Assembly: GCF_001514145.1 (NCBI RefSeq)
Contig: NZ_KQ948658.1
Location: forward strand, 123,687-187,686
Origin: Streptomyces canus
Lineage (GTDB): Bacteria; Actinomycetota; Actinomycetes; Streptomycetales; Streptomycetaceae
Direction: 5' to 3'
Length of the DNA: 64,000 bases
Below, piece after piece: positions 14,876 to 24,302 of the stretch. The position numbers and the translations under genes were made by a program. Under the pieces are notes generated by a model. It made no database searches. It worked only from the letters and a program-made list of their open reading frames with translations, and was not told the DNA's origin. How positions within the stretch are numbered: the first letter of the stretch is position 1; every line of letters starts with the position of its first letter.

Positions 14876-16191
14876 CAGCAGCTGCTCACTTTCTTTTCGT
14901 CGGACAGCTCGTCGGGGAGGCCGTTCGCAAGTGCGGGGGACCGGTAGGGCGTGGCGGGGGAGGGCGGTGGCACGGACACGGTGGCCTCGGCCAGGCGTCC
15001 GGTTCCGTCTGCGCCCGGCCGTAGCAGTCGTTCCCGCACGCGGCGGGACACATGGCGTGCCCACAGCCCCCGCATCGCCCGGCCCGGCTCCGGGTCGTCC
15101 TCCGCGTGCCAGGCCAGTTCACGTCCGTCGGGAGCGGGACGCAGCAGGGTGAGCGGGGAGTAGTTCTCCACCACGAAGGCGCGCCCCGGCAGGGGAGAAC
15201 CCTCCGGCAGCGGACGGTGGGTCAGGTCCAGGTGCAGGGCCCGTACGACGTCCAGGTCCGCGCTGTCCGCGAAGAGCCGGAACTGGGCACCGGGGCGCGG
15301 GTTGAAGTCGAGAAGGTGGTAGGCGCCGGTCGTGCCGCAGCGGCGGAAGTCGAGATCGAGGATTCCGCGGTAGCCCAGTGCGCCGGTGAGCCGCTCGGCG
15401 AGCGCCTGCACGTCCGGGTTCGGCCGCCAGCGCCCCACCGCGGTCAGGCCCGCCGCGCGCGGCCAGGACCGTTCCTTCACGCCGGGGCCGCCGCCGATCA
15501 CCGCGCCCGTGCGGTCGGCGTAACCGTGGAAGAACCAGTCGCGGTCCGGGCCCGGCGGCAGGAACGCCTGCAGCAGCAGCCGGCTGCCCGCCTCCTCGGT
15601 GCGCAGATACAGCTCGTGCGCCTCCTGCGGGCTGCGCACCACGACCGTGCTGCGCAGCCCGCCCGCCGTCGGCAGCAGCCAGGGGCGGCTCCACTTCGCC
15701 ACCACCGGAAGGCCCAGCCGCCAGGCCGCGGCGGCGGCCTCGCCGGCGCTCGCCGGGACGACCGTCTCCGGATGCGGGATGTCCGCGGCCGCGCACACCG
15801 CCGCCAACTCGGCCTTGTCGGCCACCCGCTCGGGCAGCGCCGGGGGTTGCTGCGGCAGGAGGTAGGAGGGGGCCAGCTCCTCGCGCAGCCGGCCGACCGC
15901 GACCGCGCTCGCGTCGTCCATCGGGATCAGGACGGCGTGACCGGCGATCCGGGCGGCCACCTGACGCAGCACGACAGCGATGTCGGACTGGGACGCGCCG
16001 GGCGGCGGCGGGGGGTGCAACTGCCGTACGAAACGGGACGCACGGACCGGACTTCCCGCGCAGTCGGCGACCAGGTGCACCTCCAGACCCGCCCGGCCGA
16101 GTGAGCGCACGGCACCCAGCGTTCCGTGGTGAAAGGGATTGGGGTCGATCCGCAGCAGTACTGCGGGGACCCGGCTGTCGAACGGCGACAC
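14875..16191 (-). CDS. ATP-grasp ligase
   Basis: A 438-residue protein from GTG 16191, preferred because GAAGGA lies seven bases upstream; GTG 16215 is the alternative. The ATP-grasp features are VADKAELAAVCAAADIPHPE (lid region), LPVVAKWSRPWLLPTAGGLR (ATP-binding Lys), LLLQAFLPPGPDRDWFFHGY and ILDLDFRR...YHLLDFNPRPGAQ (Mg-binding Asp/Asn). Such enzymes join a carboxylate to an amine or other nucleophile via an acyl phosphate. Coupled to the FAD oxidoreductase by TGATG overlap. Its C-terminal 100 residues show no recognised domain. Substrates unknown. Confidence 0.85.
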   Translation of the reverse strand: MSPFDSRVPAVLLRIDPNPFHHGTLGAVRSLGRAGLEVHLVADCAGSPVRASRFVRQLHPPPPPGASQSDIAVVLRQVAARIAGHAVLIPMDDASAVAVGRLREELAPSYLLPQQPPALPERVADKAELAAVCAAADIPHPETVVPASAGEAAAAAWRLGLPVVAKWSRPWLLPTAGGLRSTVVVRSPQEAHELYLRTEEAGSRLLLQAFLPPGPDRDWFFHGYADRTGAVIGGGPGVKERSWPRAAGLTAVGRWRPNPDVQALAERLTGALGYRGILDLDFRRCGTTGAYHLLDFNPRPGAQFRLFADSADLDVVRALHLDLTHRPLPEGSPLPGRAFVVENYSPLTLLRPAPDGRELAWHAEDDPEPGRAMRGLWARHVSRRVRERLLRPGADGTGRLAEATVSVPPPSPATPYRSPALANGLPDELSDEKKVSSC

Positions 16192-16360
16192 GGCATCGTC
16201 CTTCGGTTGTGTCACTCGTGCGGGCGATCGGAGCACACGAAAGCCGTAAGCACGGTGGCGGAATTCATATTGATATGACTGAGTGTCAGGTAAGGGAAAA
16301 GCCTGAGGGCGCGACAGAGAGAGCGAAAGCGAAAGTCCGAGCGTGGAGAGAGGAGCAGGC

Positions 16361-17647
16361 ATGGCCCCACAGCATCGACGGACCCGGCCCGGGCGGTTGG
16401 CCGTCGTCGCGGCGTCGGTCGTCGCCACGACGGCACTGGCGTCCGGTCCAGGATTCGCCGCGGGTGCGGGGGTGGCACGGGTCGCCGGTCCTCCCGCTCC
16501 GGCACCCGCTGTCACACCGGTTCCCGTGGCCCCGGCCCTGCCCGAGCAGCCGAGGGTGACACCGCCACCCCTCCCGGCCCCGGCGTGGCCCGGAAGGCAT
16601 GCCCCCGCGTTCGGCGCCTACCTCGACTACGGCCCCAGTGGTGTGGCCCGCATGCTCGACCTCAGCCGCTGGCTGGGCGGTGCCGAACTGCGCGTCGGAC
16701 ACACCTATCTGCCCGGTGACCGCTGGAGCAACATCGAGGGCGCCCCCGGGTTCCTCGACGCGTGGGCGCGCTGGCGCACCGGGCGGGACGACCGGATGTT
16801 CGTCCTCAACGTCCCCATGCTGGAGCGCAACGAGGAGCAGGTCTCCGACGCCGAGGTGCGGCTGCTGTTGCGCCAGGGCGCCGCCGGCCGGTTCGACCGT
16901 CACTTCCGCGCCCTGGCCGAACGGCTGGTGCGGCTGAAGGTGCCGGACACGGTGATCGTGCTCGGCTGGGAGATGAACGGCAGCACATACACCCATCGCT
17001 GCGGGCCCGACCCGGAGGCCTGGAAGACGTACTGGAACAGGATCGTCACGACCATGCGTGCGGTGCCGGGGCAGAAGTTCCGGTTCGACTTCGCGCCGTC
17101 CCGAGGACGGGACGCCGTGCCCTGGACGCAGTGTTATCCGGGGGACGACTCGGTCGACATCGTTGGCATGGATTCCTACGACCAGCCGTCCGGGGTGACA
17201 TTCGACGAACAGGTGAATGAGCCCTACGGCCTTCAGGCGCAGGTGGATTTCGCCAAGGCTCACGGAAAGCCCGTCTCTTATCCGGAATGGGGACTGTTCC
17301 GCAACGGGGACAACGCCGAATACATGCGGCGCATGCTCGCCTGGATGAACGAGCACAAGCCGCTCTACAACACGCTGACCGACTACTGCCCGCACGGTGT
17401 GTGGCAGTGCCCGGACAACCCGAGGGCGGCAGAGATCTACCGGGCCCTCCTCTCCGGCACCATCACCGACCCCCTCACGGAGCCGGCCGAGCCCACCGAC
17501 CCCGTCACGGAGCCGGAAGAGCCCACCGCCCCCGCCAGCCCGACGAGCCCGCCCAAGTGCGCGCCGTTGGATCTGGGCGACTGGGTCGAGTACTGGCTCG
17601 GCGGGAAGCTGTGCCTGCGCTTCGACTGGTGGGCGCGCAACCCGTAG
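16361..17647 (+). CDS. Secreted GH26-like glycoside hydrolase
   Basis: A 428-residue protein. ATG 16361 has GAGGAG just upstream; GTG 16343 is less likely. An N-terminal signal peptide (RRTRPGRLAVVAASVVATTA...) is followed by a Pro/Ala-rich linker. The catalytic domain starts near residue 80 (FGAYLDYGPSGVARMLDLSR). VLGWEMNGSTY places a putative acid/base at Glu204 and PVSYPEWGL a putative nucleophile at Glu309, both as in family GH26 (endo-mannanases and relatives). A TEPAEPTDPVTEPEEPTAP linker and a short Cys-containing C-terminal module follow. It is the only plus-strand gene in the polysaccharide block; trimming or release of the polymer is inferred. Confidence 0.85.
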   Translation: MAPQHRRTRPGRLAVVAASVVATTALASGPGFAAGAGVARVAGPPAPAPAVTPVPVAPALPEQPRVTPPPLPAPAWPGRHAPAFGAYLDYGPSGVARMLDLSRWLGGAELRVGHTYLPGDRWSNIEGAPGFLDAWARWRTGRDDRMFVLNVPMLERNEEQVSDAEVRLLLRQGAAGRFDRHFRALAERLVRLKVPDTVIVLGWEMNGSTYTHRCGPDPEAWKTYWNRIVTTMRAVPGQKFRFDFAPSRGRDAVPWTQCYPGDDSVDIVGMDSYDQPSGVTFDEQVNEPYGLQAQVDFAKAHGKPVSYPEWGLFRNGDNAEYMRRMLAWMNEHKPLYNTLTDYCPHGVWQCPDNPRAAEIYRALLSGTITDPLTEPAEPTDPVTEPEEPTAPASPTSPPKCAPLDLGDWVEYWLGGKLCLRFDWWARNP

Positions 17648-17675
17648 CGCGGCCGGCCGGTGGCGGCGGACTCCC

Positions 17676-18797
17676 TCACGATCCGCCGTCACCGTGGCGC
17701 TCCTTCCGCTCCGTCCGGCCCTGCCAGTGGAGCAGCAGTTCCTTGCCCCGCCGCCGCGCGGCCACGTCGCACTCGACCGCCGCCAGCAGCGGGGCCGTGC
17801 GCCGCCGGGCCAGCAGCAGCCGCTGGTTGACGACCTCCTCGGGCCGCCAGTGGTGCTTGTACGGCTCGTTGCCGCGCAGCAGGCTCAGCGTGCCGTGCCC
17901 GCCGTCCTGGGTGTGCCGGCTGCATGCGTCGAGCAGCATCACCGCCACGTCCGCCCTGCGTTCCCGCAGGCATGGGTGGGCGCCGTACAGGTAGCCGCCC
18001 GCGAGCCGCCGCGACAGCAGGGTCAGGTCCACGGCCACCACGTCGTCGTCGAGGCGGAACTCGGTGACCACCGCGTCCCCGGAGCGCACCATCGGCGCGA
18101 CCGAGCGCACCAGGTGTTCGCGGAACCGCGGTCGCAGATGCTCGGGTGTCACCCCTCGGCCCTCCCACTGGAGTGCGTGCAGCTCGATGAGCCGCCGCAG
18201 CGCCTTGTCCACCTCGTCCGGTGTCACGGTGTGCCGCTGGATCCCGAGGGCGGTCAGCTTGCGCAGCTTGGCGCGGACCCGCTGCTGGGCCTTGGCCGTG
18301 GGCAGGCGCGTGATCAGTTCGTCCATGGAAGCGGCGGGCAGTTCCAGGCACACCGAGTCGTCCACCCGGCGCCGGGGCCCGCTCCAGTGGCCGTAGATCC
18401 GCTCGGCGGCCCCGCCCGGGCGTACCTCGCGGAGGTCGATCAGGGCGGTGCGAGCGGCAGCTGACAGGCCATCGGCGAGTGCGGCGACCGCCTCCGGGCC
18501 GCGCTCGTCGTCCAGCAGGACGTCCCCGTAGTCGGAGATGGACCCGCCGAGCGGCACGAGCGAGGGCACCGGGCGGTCCACGCGCATCAGCGGCGCGGCG
18601 GCGGCCAGGTCGGCCCCGTCGCGCACCAGCACCAGCCGCAGCCGGCCGCGTCTGCCGTACGACAGCCACCAGGAGTGCAGCCAGGCGTGACTCTGGAACG
18701 GGGTGGCGGACCCGCACCGGCGGTACAAGTCGCCCCACTCCGCCGCCAGTTCGGCGAAGTCCTGTTCTGTGGTGACGAGTTCCGCCCGGTACCTCAC
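17676..18797 (-). CDS. GNAT/FemAB-like (CelD/BcsL family) acyltransferase
   Basis: A 373-residue protein from GTG 18797, whose start overlaps the Wzz-like gene's TGA by four bases (GTGA). The N-terminus ELAAEWGDLYRRCGSATPFQ SHAWL is typical of CelD/BcsL-type proteins. The C-terminal acyltransferase fold is suggested by VTEFRLDDDVVAVDLTLLSR, GYLYGAHPCL and LRGNEPYKHHWRPEE. In exopolysaccharide clusters such proteins are thought to acylate the sugar repeat or an intermediate. It is the last gene of the minus-strand polysaccharide operon. Confidence 0.85.
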   Translation of the reverse strand: MRYRAELVTTEQDFAELAAEWGDLYRRCGSATPFQSHAWLHSWWLSYGRRGRLRLVLVRDGADLAAAAPLMRVDRPVPSLVPLGGSISDYGDVLLDDERGPEAVAALADGLSAAARTALIDLREVRPGGAAERIYGHWSGPRRRVDDSVCLELPAASMDELITRLPTAKAQQRVRAKLRKLTALGIQRHTVTPDEVDKALRRLIELHALQWEGRGVTPEHLRPRFREHLVRSVAPMVRSGDAVVTEFRLDDDVVAVDLTLLSRRLAGGYLYGAHPCLRERRADVAVMLLDACSRHTQDGGHGTLSLLRGNEPYKHHWRPEEVVNQRLLLARRRTAPLLAAVECDVAARRRGKELLLHWQGRTERKERHGDGGS

Positions 18798-19450
18798 AGC
18801 TGCCCGTGGGCGTCGGCGGCCAGGGCCGGGCCCGGTACGGAGGCGGGGCGTCCGGACGTGTCCCCGGGTCGCCTGGGCCGGGCCAGCAGCGCCAGCCCGC
18901 CGAGCAGGCCACCCGCGCTCGCGCCCACCAGGCCGATCAGGACCGGGGAGGCCGAGGACGGCTCGCTGGGCTTGGTGGCCCGGGCGAACTGCTGGAGCTC
19001 GACGCGGGTGGCGTCCTTGGTGTCGTTCGCGTGCCGGGTCAGCGCGCGGGAGACGGCGTTGGCCATGTCGGCGGCGAGGTCGGGGCGGGTGGAGGTGGCC
19101 GTGATGGAGACCATCGGGGCGTCCGGCGAGGTCTGAGTCCGCACGCTCGACTTCAGCGTCGTCACCGGCACTCCGGCCCACACCTGCGCGTCCCCGAGCA
19201 CCGCGAGCTGCGTGGCGACCCGGCCGTAGGCCTGCGCGAAGCCGGTCGCGGTCGCCGGGTCGGACTTCGCGGTCGGGACGGCGACGACGTAGGACGTGGC
19301 GGAGTACTCGGGCGGCTCGACGACCCCGTACACCCCGCCGAGCAGACCGCCGACGAGGGTTCCGGCCGCGAGCAGGGACCAGGGCGGCAGGGTCCTGACG
19401 CGGGCCAGGCCGGTGGCCGAGTGGCTTGGTCCAGTGGGGTTCTCGGTCAT
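18794..19450 (-). CDS. Wzz-like chain-length determinant/membrane protein
   Basis: A 218-residue protein from ATG 19450, overlapping the glycosyltransferase stop (ATGA). Two membrane segments flank an extracytoplasmic domain: about residues 24-45 (LLAAGTLVGGLLGGVYGVV) and 168-190 (VLIGLVGASAGGLLGGLALL). PPEYSATSYVVAVP after the first helix is typical of Wzz/YwqC-type polysaccharide co-polymerases. The domain is short and no tyrosine-kinase partner is adjacent. It probably controls chain length or assists export of the polymer made by this operon. Confidence 0.85.
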   Translation of the reverse strand: MTENPTGPSHSATGLARVRTLPPWSLLAAGTLVGGLLGGVYGVVEPPEYSATSYVVAVPTAKSDPATATGFAQAYGRVATQLAVLGDAQVWAGVPVTTLKSSVRTQTSPDAPMVSITATSTRPDLAADMANAVSRALTRHANDTKDATRVELQQFARATKPSEPSSASPVLIGLVGASAGGLLGGLALLARPRRPGDTSGRPASVPGPALAADAHGQL

Positions 19451-20601
19451 GAGGAAGGGACTCCCTGGGGTGATTCAGACATGGAAGGTGTGGCCACCGC
19501 GGCCGCGTAGACGTTCATCAGGCGATCGGCGCTGCGGGTGATGCTGTAGCGGTCGGCAGCCTCGGGCGCGGTGCGCGGGCCAGGGCCCATGGCCCGGGTC
19601 GCGGTGACGGCCCGCGCGAAGGTGTCGGGGCCGCCCCGGACGAGGCGCGCGGCCCCCGCGGTGTGCGCGGGCAGGTCCTCGAGCGCCGGGCAGGAGGAGT
19701 AGAGAACGGGCAGCCCGGACGCCAGCGCCTCCACCATCGCCAGACCGAAGGTCTCCTCCGGGCAGGGGGAGGCGAGCAGGTCCATCGCCGAGGTGAGGGA
19801 GGGCAGGTCGGGGCCGGGGGTGCCGTCGGGGACGCAGGGGCGTTCGCCGGTGAACAGCACGCGGTCCGTGACCCCGGCGTCCTGAGCGGTCCGCCGCAGG
19901 GCGTGCTCCTCCGGTCCGCCGCCGGCCAGCAACAGCCAGTGGTCGGCGGGGAGTCGGGCAAGAGCCCGGATCAGGACGTCGAAGCGTTTGGCGGCCGTGA
20001 GCCGGCCGATGCCGCCGATGAGATACGCCGTCTCGGGCAGGCCCAGCCGCTGTCGGGTGCGCAGGCGCCGGTCCGGGTCGAAGCGGAAACGGTCCAGGTC
20101 GACGCCGTTGGGGACGACCTCGATCCGGGGGGCCGGTACTCCCCAGCGCCTCAGCCGTTCGGCCACGGTGGGGGAGACGGCGACCGTGGTCCGGCCCAGG
20201 CGCTCGCTGGCCAGGTAGAGCCCACGCACCCCCGCCGTCAGCGGGCGGCCCTCCATCTGCGAGTCACCCAGGGAGTGTTCGGTGGCGACGACCGCCCGGA
20301 CTCCCGCGAGCCGCGCGGCGATCCGGCCGTAGACGCAGGCACGGTAGAGGTGGGTGTGCACGAGGTCGTAGCCGCCCGCGCGGATCAGCCGGACCAGGCG
20401 GGGCAGCGCCCCCAGGTCCCGGTTGCCGGCCATCCCCAGGTGGGTCACCCGCACCCCGTCGGCGGCCAGCCCGTCGGCGACCGCGCCGGGGTTGGTGAGC
20501 GTGACGACCTCGCAGTCGACCGGCAGATGCCGCAGCAGCAGCCTCAGTTGCTGCTCGGCACCGCCGACGCCCAGGCCGGTGATGACATGCAGGGCCCGCA
20601 C
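19447..20601 (-). CDS. GT4-family glycosyltransferase
   Basis: A 384-residue GT-B enzyme from GTG 20601. N-terminal MRALHVITGLGVGGAEQQLR and VHTHLYRA bind the acceptor side. The C-terminal domain has VVPNGVDLDRF, GIGRLTAAKRFDVLIRAL, ALRRTAQDAGVTDRVLFTGE and the EX7E nucleotide-sugar motif SPCPEETFGLAMVEALASGL. It transfers a sugar with retention of configuration from a nucleotide sugar to the growing lipid-linked repeat in the cytoplasm. One base separates it from the deacetylase gene, and it overlaps the Wzz-like gene by ATGA. Confidence 0.9.
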   Translation of the reverse strand: MRALHVITGLGVGGAEQQLRLLLRHLPVDCEVVTLTNPGAVADGLAADGVRVTHLGMAGNRDLGALPRLVRLIRAGGYDLVHTHLYRACVYGRIAARLAGVRAVVATEHSLGDSQMEGRPLTAGVRGLYLASERLGRTTVAVSPTVAERLRRWGVPAPRIEVVPNGVDLDRFRFDPDRRLRTRQRLGLPETAYLIGGIGRLTAAKRFDVLIRALARLPADHWLLLAGGGPEEHALRRTAQDAGVTDRVLFTGERPCVPDGTPGPDLPSLTSAMDLLASPCPEETFGLAMVEALASGLPVLYSSCPALEDLPAHTAGAARLVRGGPDTFARAVTATRAMGPGPRTAPEAADRYSITRSADRLMNVYAAAVATPSMSESPQGVPSS

Positions 20602-20602
20602 G

Positions 20603-21346
20603 TCAGACCCCCTCGACAGGACGTCGGCGCAGACGGTGCAGCCGGTACTTCAGAAACAGGCGTACGGCGTTGTCGTCCTGCCCGACGTACAGACGGGGCA
20701 GTGCGTACGGGCCGTTCAGCGGACCGGGGTCGATCGCGCAGGCGTACGTGTATCCGGCGTCGCGGACGGCGTCCACGGCACGCTGGTCGATCGTGCCGTA
20801 GGGGTAGCAGAAGCCGTTGACGGGAGAGCCCGTCAACCGCTCCAGCGTGGCCCGGCTCTCGACGACCTCGGCCTTCACCAGGGCGTCGTCGGCCTTGGTC
20901 AGGTCGACGTGGGTCAGCCCGTGCGAGCCGATCTCCACCCCCTCCGCCGCCGCCTGCCGGATGCCCTCCGCGGTGAGCAGCGGCTTGCGCGGGCCCAGCC
21001 GGTCCCAGGCGTTGTCCCCGCCGAGCCGGCCCGGCAGCGCGAAGAGAGTGGCGCCGAAGCCGTACCGGCGCAGTACCGGCAGGGCGTGGTCGACGAAGTC
21101 GGCGTAACCGTCGTCGAAGGTGAGTCCGACCAGCTTGCGGCCCTCGCCGCGGGCGCGGGCGGCCAGCAGGTCGGCCACGGAGACACCGGTGAGGCCGCGT
21201 CCGCGCAGCCAGCGCAGCTGCCGGTCCAGCCGCTCGGGCGTCACGGTGACGCGGTAGGGGTCGTCCGGGTAGTTGCCCACGGAGTGGTACATCGCCACCC
21301 AGGGCACCGAGCCTCGGAGAGGGGCGCGGTCAGCGGAAACGGGCAT
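20603..21346 (-). CDS. Polysaccharide deacetylase (NodB fold, CE4)
   Basis: A 247-residue protein. ATG 21346 lies inside the end of the flippase gene with GAAGG eight bases upstream. NodB motifs are present: LTFDDGYADFVDHALPVL (general-base Asp and Zn Asp), EIGSHGLTHVDLT (Zn His residues) and FCYPYGT. The N-terminal PWVAMYHSVGNYPDDPYRVT is typical. It removes N-acetyl groups from amino sugars using a divalent metal. No signal peptide is obvious, so whether it acts inside or at the membrane is unclear. A 17-base overlap with the flippase indicates tight coupling. Confidence 0.9.
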   Translation of the reverse strand: MPVSADRAPLRGSVPWVAMYHSVGNYPDDPYRVTVTPERLDRQLRWLRGRGLTGVSVADLLAARARGEGRKLVGLTFDDGYADFVDHALPVLRRYGFGATLFALPGRLGGDNAWDRLGPRKPLLTAEGIRQAAAEGVEIGSHGLTHVDLTKADDALVKAEVVESRATLERLTGSPVNGFCYPYGTIDQRAVDAVRDAGYTYACAIDPGPLNGPYALPRLYVGQDDNAVRLFLKYRLHRLRRRPVEGV

Positions 21347-22988
21347 ACGAGAGCCTTCGGGTGACGGTGCGTACGGAACGCAGTGCGGAAGCGACGCCCT
21401 GGACGTCCAGGGCCCTGGCGAACAGGACGAAGACGGCGATCACGGTCAGGGAACCCGCGGCCAGACCCGGTACCGCCGAGTCGAATCGGCTCGCCGTGTA
21501 CGCGCCGGCGACGGTTGCGGCGACCGCCGCGCACAGGGTCCTGCCGAGCCCGGCGAGAACCCGCCGGGTGCGGATCGGGACGTTGCGCGGGCCCATGCCG
21601 GCGAGCAGCACCATGGCCGTGACGGTGATGCCGACGGCGTTCGCGGCGGCGATCCCGGCCACTCCCCACGGGCCCACCGTCCAGGTGCCGACGGCGGCGG
21701 TGGTGACGATGCCGACGGCCATCGCGCCGAGCGGATACCAGGTGGAGCGGCCCGCCGAGAAGTGGGACCGGACCAGGCAGCCGACCAGGGTCTGACTGAG
21801 CAGCCCGAGTGCGTACACGCGCATGACCTCCGCGGTCGCCGCCGTGTCCGCCGCGGTGAACTCGCCTCGCTGGAAGAGGAGTCCGACCATCTGGGGGGCG
21901 CAGGCGATCACCGTGGCCGCGCCGAGCAGCACCAGACACGCGGCCAGCGCCAGGTCCCGCTCCACGCGGTCCCGGGCCCGCTCCGTGTCGCCGTCGGCCA
22001 GCGCCCGCGCCACCACCGGGAAGGTGACCGTGCACAGCATCAGCGACAGCGTCATCGGGATCTGTGCCACCTTCTGCGCGTAGTTGAGGTGCGAGATGGC
22101 GCCGGCCGGGAGGGTGGAGGCGAGGAAGCGCTCGATGAGGACCTGGGACTGCCGGCACAGGGCGAAGAGGAGGACGGTGGCGACCATCGCCAGCGTCATG
22201 CTCTGCCCGGACGCCTCGGCGGATGCGATGCGAGGCGTTGCCCGGCGTCGCGACTGCCGCCAGACTGAGGGCAGTTGGATCGCCACCATCAGCGCACCGC
22301 CCACCGCGACCCCGACGGCCGCCGAGCGCACGCCCCACTGGCCGCCGAGCACGAACATCGCGGTGATGATGCCGGCGTTGTAGGCCACGTAGATGGCGGC
22401 CGGCGCGAGGAAGGTCCGGTGCGCCCTGAGGGCCGCACTGCAGTACCCGGCGAGCCCGAAGCCCAGCACGCTCAGCGCGGTCAGCCGGGTGCAGTCGACG
22501 GCGAGGCCCGGGTCGGGCAACCCCGGTGCCAGGGCCTCGACCAGGTAGGGGGCGGCGCCGATGACCGTCGCGGACACACCGACGAAGGCCAGCGACAGCC
22601 AGGGGAGCGTGGCGGTCACCAGCGAGCGGACCGGGTCGCCGGGGGCGCCCTGCGCACGGCGGGCCAGCGCCAGGCTGAACGCCGGGATCAGCGCGAAGGA
22701 CAGCCCGTCCTCGATGAACAGGGTGGAGGCGAACTCGGGCACGGTCCAGGCCACCAGGAAGGCGTCCGTCTCGCTCCCGGCACCGAACAGCCGGGCCAGC
22801 GCCTGGTCACGGACCAGCCCGAGCAGGGCTCCGACGATCGAGAGGGCGGCCGTGATCAGGGTGGCCTTGGCGACGAACCCCCGGGAGACGGGGGTGAGTT
22901 CGCTAGCGTCGGCGGTGCGGGCGGAGGGAACCACCATGGTGCCGTCGGTGTCGGCGTGCGCGCCGGGCCTGGAGGGCGTCACCTTCAT
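21330..22988 (-). CDS. MviN/MurJ-like lipid-linked oligosaccharide flippase
   Basis: A 552-residue polytopic protein from ATG 22988, overlapping the ligase gene stop (ATGA). After a 45-residue polar N-terminus it shows about 14 hydrophobic segments, starting with VAKATLITAALSIVGALLGL. The MviN core features are RDQALARLFGAGSETDAFLV, PEFASTLFIEDGLSFALIPA, SHLNYAQKVAQIPMTLSLML and FPVVARALADGD. Its place in an exopolysaccharide operon suggests it flips the lipid-linked repeat unit rather than lipid II, which has its own MurJ elsewhere in Streptomyces genomes (inference). Confidence 0.9.
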   Translation of the reverse strand: MKVTPSRPGAHADTDGTMVVPSARTADASELTPVSRGFVAKATLITAALSIVGALLGLVRDQALARLFGAGSETDAFLVAWTVPEFASTLFIEDGLSFALIPAFSLALARRAQGAPGDPVRSLVTATLPWLSLAFVGVSATVIGAAPYLVEALAPGLPDPGLAVDCTRLTALSVLGFGLAGYCSAALRAHRTFLAPAAIYVAYNAGIITAMFVLGGQWGVRSAAVGVAVGGALMVAIQLPSVWRQSRRRATPRIASAEASGQSMTLAMVATVLLFALCRQSQVLIERFLASTLPAGAISHLNYAQKVAQIPMTLSLMLCTVTFPVVARALADGDTERARDRVERDLALAACLVLLGAATVIACAPQMVGLLFQRGEFTAADTAATAEVMRVYALGLLSQTLVGCLVRSHFSAGRSTWYPLGAMAVGIVTTAAVGTWTVGPWGVAGIAAANAVGITVTAMVLLAGMGPRNVPIRTRRVLAGLGRTLCAAVAATVAGAYTASRFDSAVPGLAAGSLTVIAVFVLFARALDVQGVASALRSVRTVTRRLSYARFR

Positions 22989-24298
22989 CGCACCGTGTCC
23001 CGTGCCGTCGGTGCGCCGCTTCCGACCAGCGCCCACCACGCCACCAGCCCGAAGCACACCGCCGTGAGCACGGTCGAGGGGCCGCCGATGTCGGCGTACA
23101 GGAAGTCAATCAGCTGCCAGATCAGCAGGCCGCAGGCGACGAGAGCGCAGTCGAGCCCCGGGCCGTCACGCCGTACCCGGAACAGCCCGCGCAGCCCGCA
23201 CACCAGCAGGGCCAGCCAGCAGCCCGCGAGCGCGAGCAGGCCGAGCAGGCCCTGTTCGGCGAGGACGAGGAGGTACATGTTGTGCGGGGACAGCAGCGGC
23301 TGCTTGCGGAAGTCCGCGCCAGCGCCCTCCGTGTCGCTGCCCGCGGACAGCGCGAGCGAGGCGTGCGCGTCCCGGTGCTCGGGGAAGCCCTTCAACCCGA
23401 CGCCGGTGAGCGGATGTTCGCGCCACATGCCGGCCGCTGCCGCCCACAGCGTGTAGCGGTCGGTGACGGACTGGTCGGGAGCGTCGGTGACCCGTGTGAC
23501 GCTGTCGATCCGCTCCTGGAGCTGCGCCGAACCCAGTCCGAACCCGCCCACCAGGATCACGCCCGTCGCGGCCACCGCGGCGGTCACCGTCAGCGCCCGC
23601 CGCAGCCCGGCCAGCACCAGCTGCGCCCCGCACGTCACGGCCGTGGCGATCCACGCACCGCGGCTGAAGGACAGCGCGAGCGGCAGCAGCAGCGCGACCG
23701 CGCAGCCGGCGGCAACCGCCCGCTGCCGTACGGAGGTCCGGCCCAGGGCCAGTCCCACCGAGCACACCAGCCCGAAGGAGACGACGGTCGCCATCCCCAT
23801 CACGTCGCTCGCCCCGAAGGTACCGACGGCCCGGATGTCCTGGCCCTGGTACGAGGCGCCGGTCCCGGTCATGTACTGATGCGTGCCGATCGCGCCCTGC
23901 CACACGGCGAGCCCCACGAACGCCCAGGCCAGCAGCCGGAAGTCGCCCCGGTCACGGATCAGCAGCATGACGGCGGCCGGGACCAGCACGAACACCTGGA
24001 GATAACGTCCCATGCCGCTGATGCCCGCCCCCGGCGAGGCCGCCCCCGCCGCGGCGAGCGCGAGCCCGGCCACGGGCAGGCCCAGCAGCACGACCGCCGT
24101 TCGGGACAGGGGGCGGCGCCGGTCCCGTACGAGACGGATCGCGCAGTACACGACGACGAGCGCGGAGAGCGCGTCGGCCGGTCCCGCGCCGCCCTCGTCG
24201 CCCGGTGTGAGCGGCAGCGCGAGCAGGGCGACCACGGCGAGGACGGGCAGGACGGGGGGCCACTGCCGGACGCGGGGCAGGGTCAGGGCGTGGGTCAT
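22985..24298 (-). CDS. O-antigen ligase/polymerase (Wzy/WaaL-like) family protein
   Basis: A 437-residue polytopic protein from ATG 24298. About eleven membrane segments are visible. The large periplasmic loop near residues 275-345 carries DRYTLWAAAAGMWREHPLTG and VGLKGFPEHRDAH, and the PHNMYLLVLAEQGLLGLLAL motif is diagnostic of the O-antigen ligase/Wzy superfamily. It probably polymerises or transfers the flipped repeat units on the outer membrane face. It lies four bases after the initiating transferase and overlaps the flippase. Confidence 0.9.
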   Translation of the reverse strand: MTHALTLPRVRQWPPVLPVLAVVALLALPLTPGDEGGAGPADALSALVVVYCAIRLVRDRRRPLSRTAVVLLGLPVAGLALAAAGAASPGAGISGMGRYLQVFVLVPAAVMLLIRDRGDFRLLAWAFVGLAVWQGAIGTHQYMTGTGASYQGQDIRAVGTFGASDVMGMATVVSFGLVCSVGLALGRTSVRQRAVAAGCAVALLLPLALSFSRGAWIATAVTCGAQLVLAGLRRALTVTAAVAATGVILVGGFGLGSAQLQERIDSVTRVTDAPDQSVTDRYTLWAAAAGMWREHPLTGVGLKGFPEHRDAHASLALSAGSDTEGAGADFRKQPLLSPHNMYLLVLAEQGLLGLLALAGCWLALLVCGLRGLFRVRRDGPGLDCALVACGLLIWQLIDFLYADIGGPSTVLTAVCFGLVAWWALVGSGAPTARDTVR

Positions 24299-24302
24299 GC
24301 GC

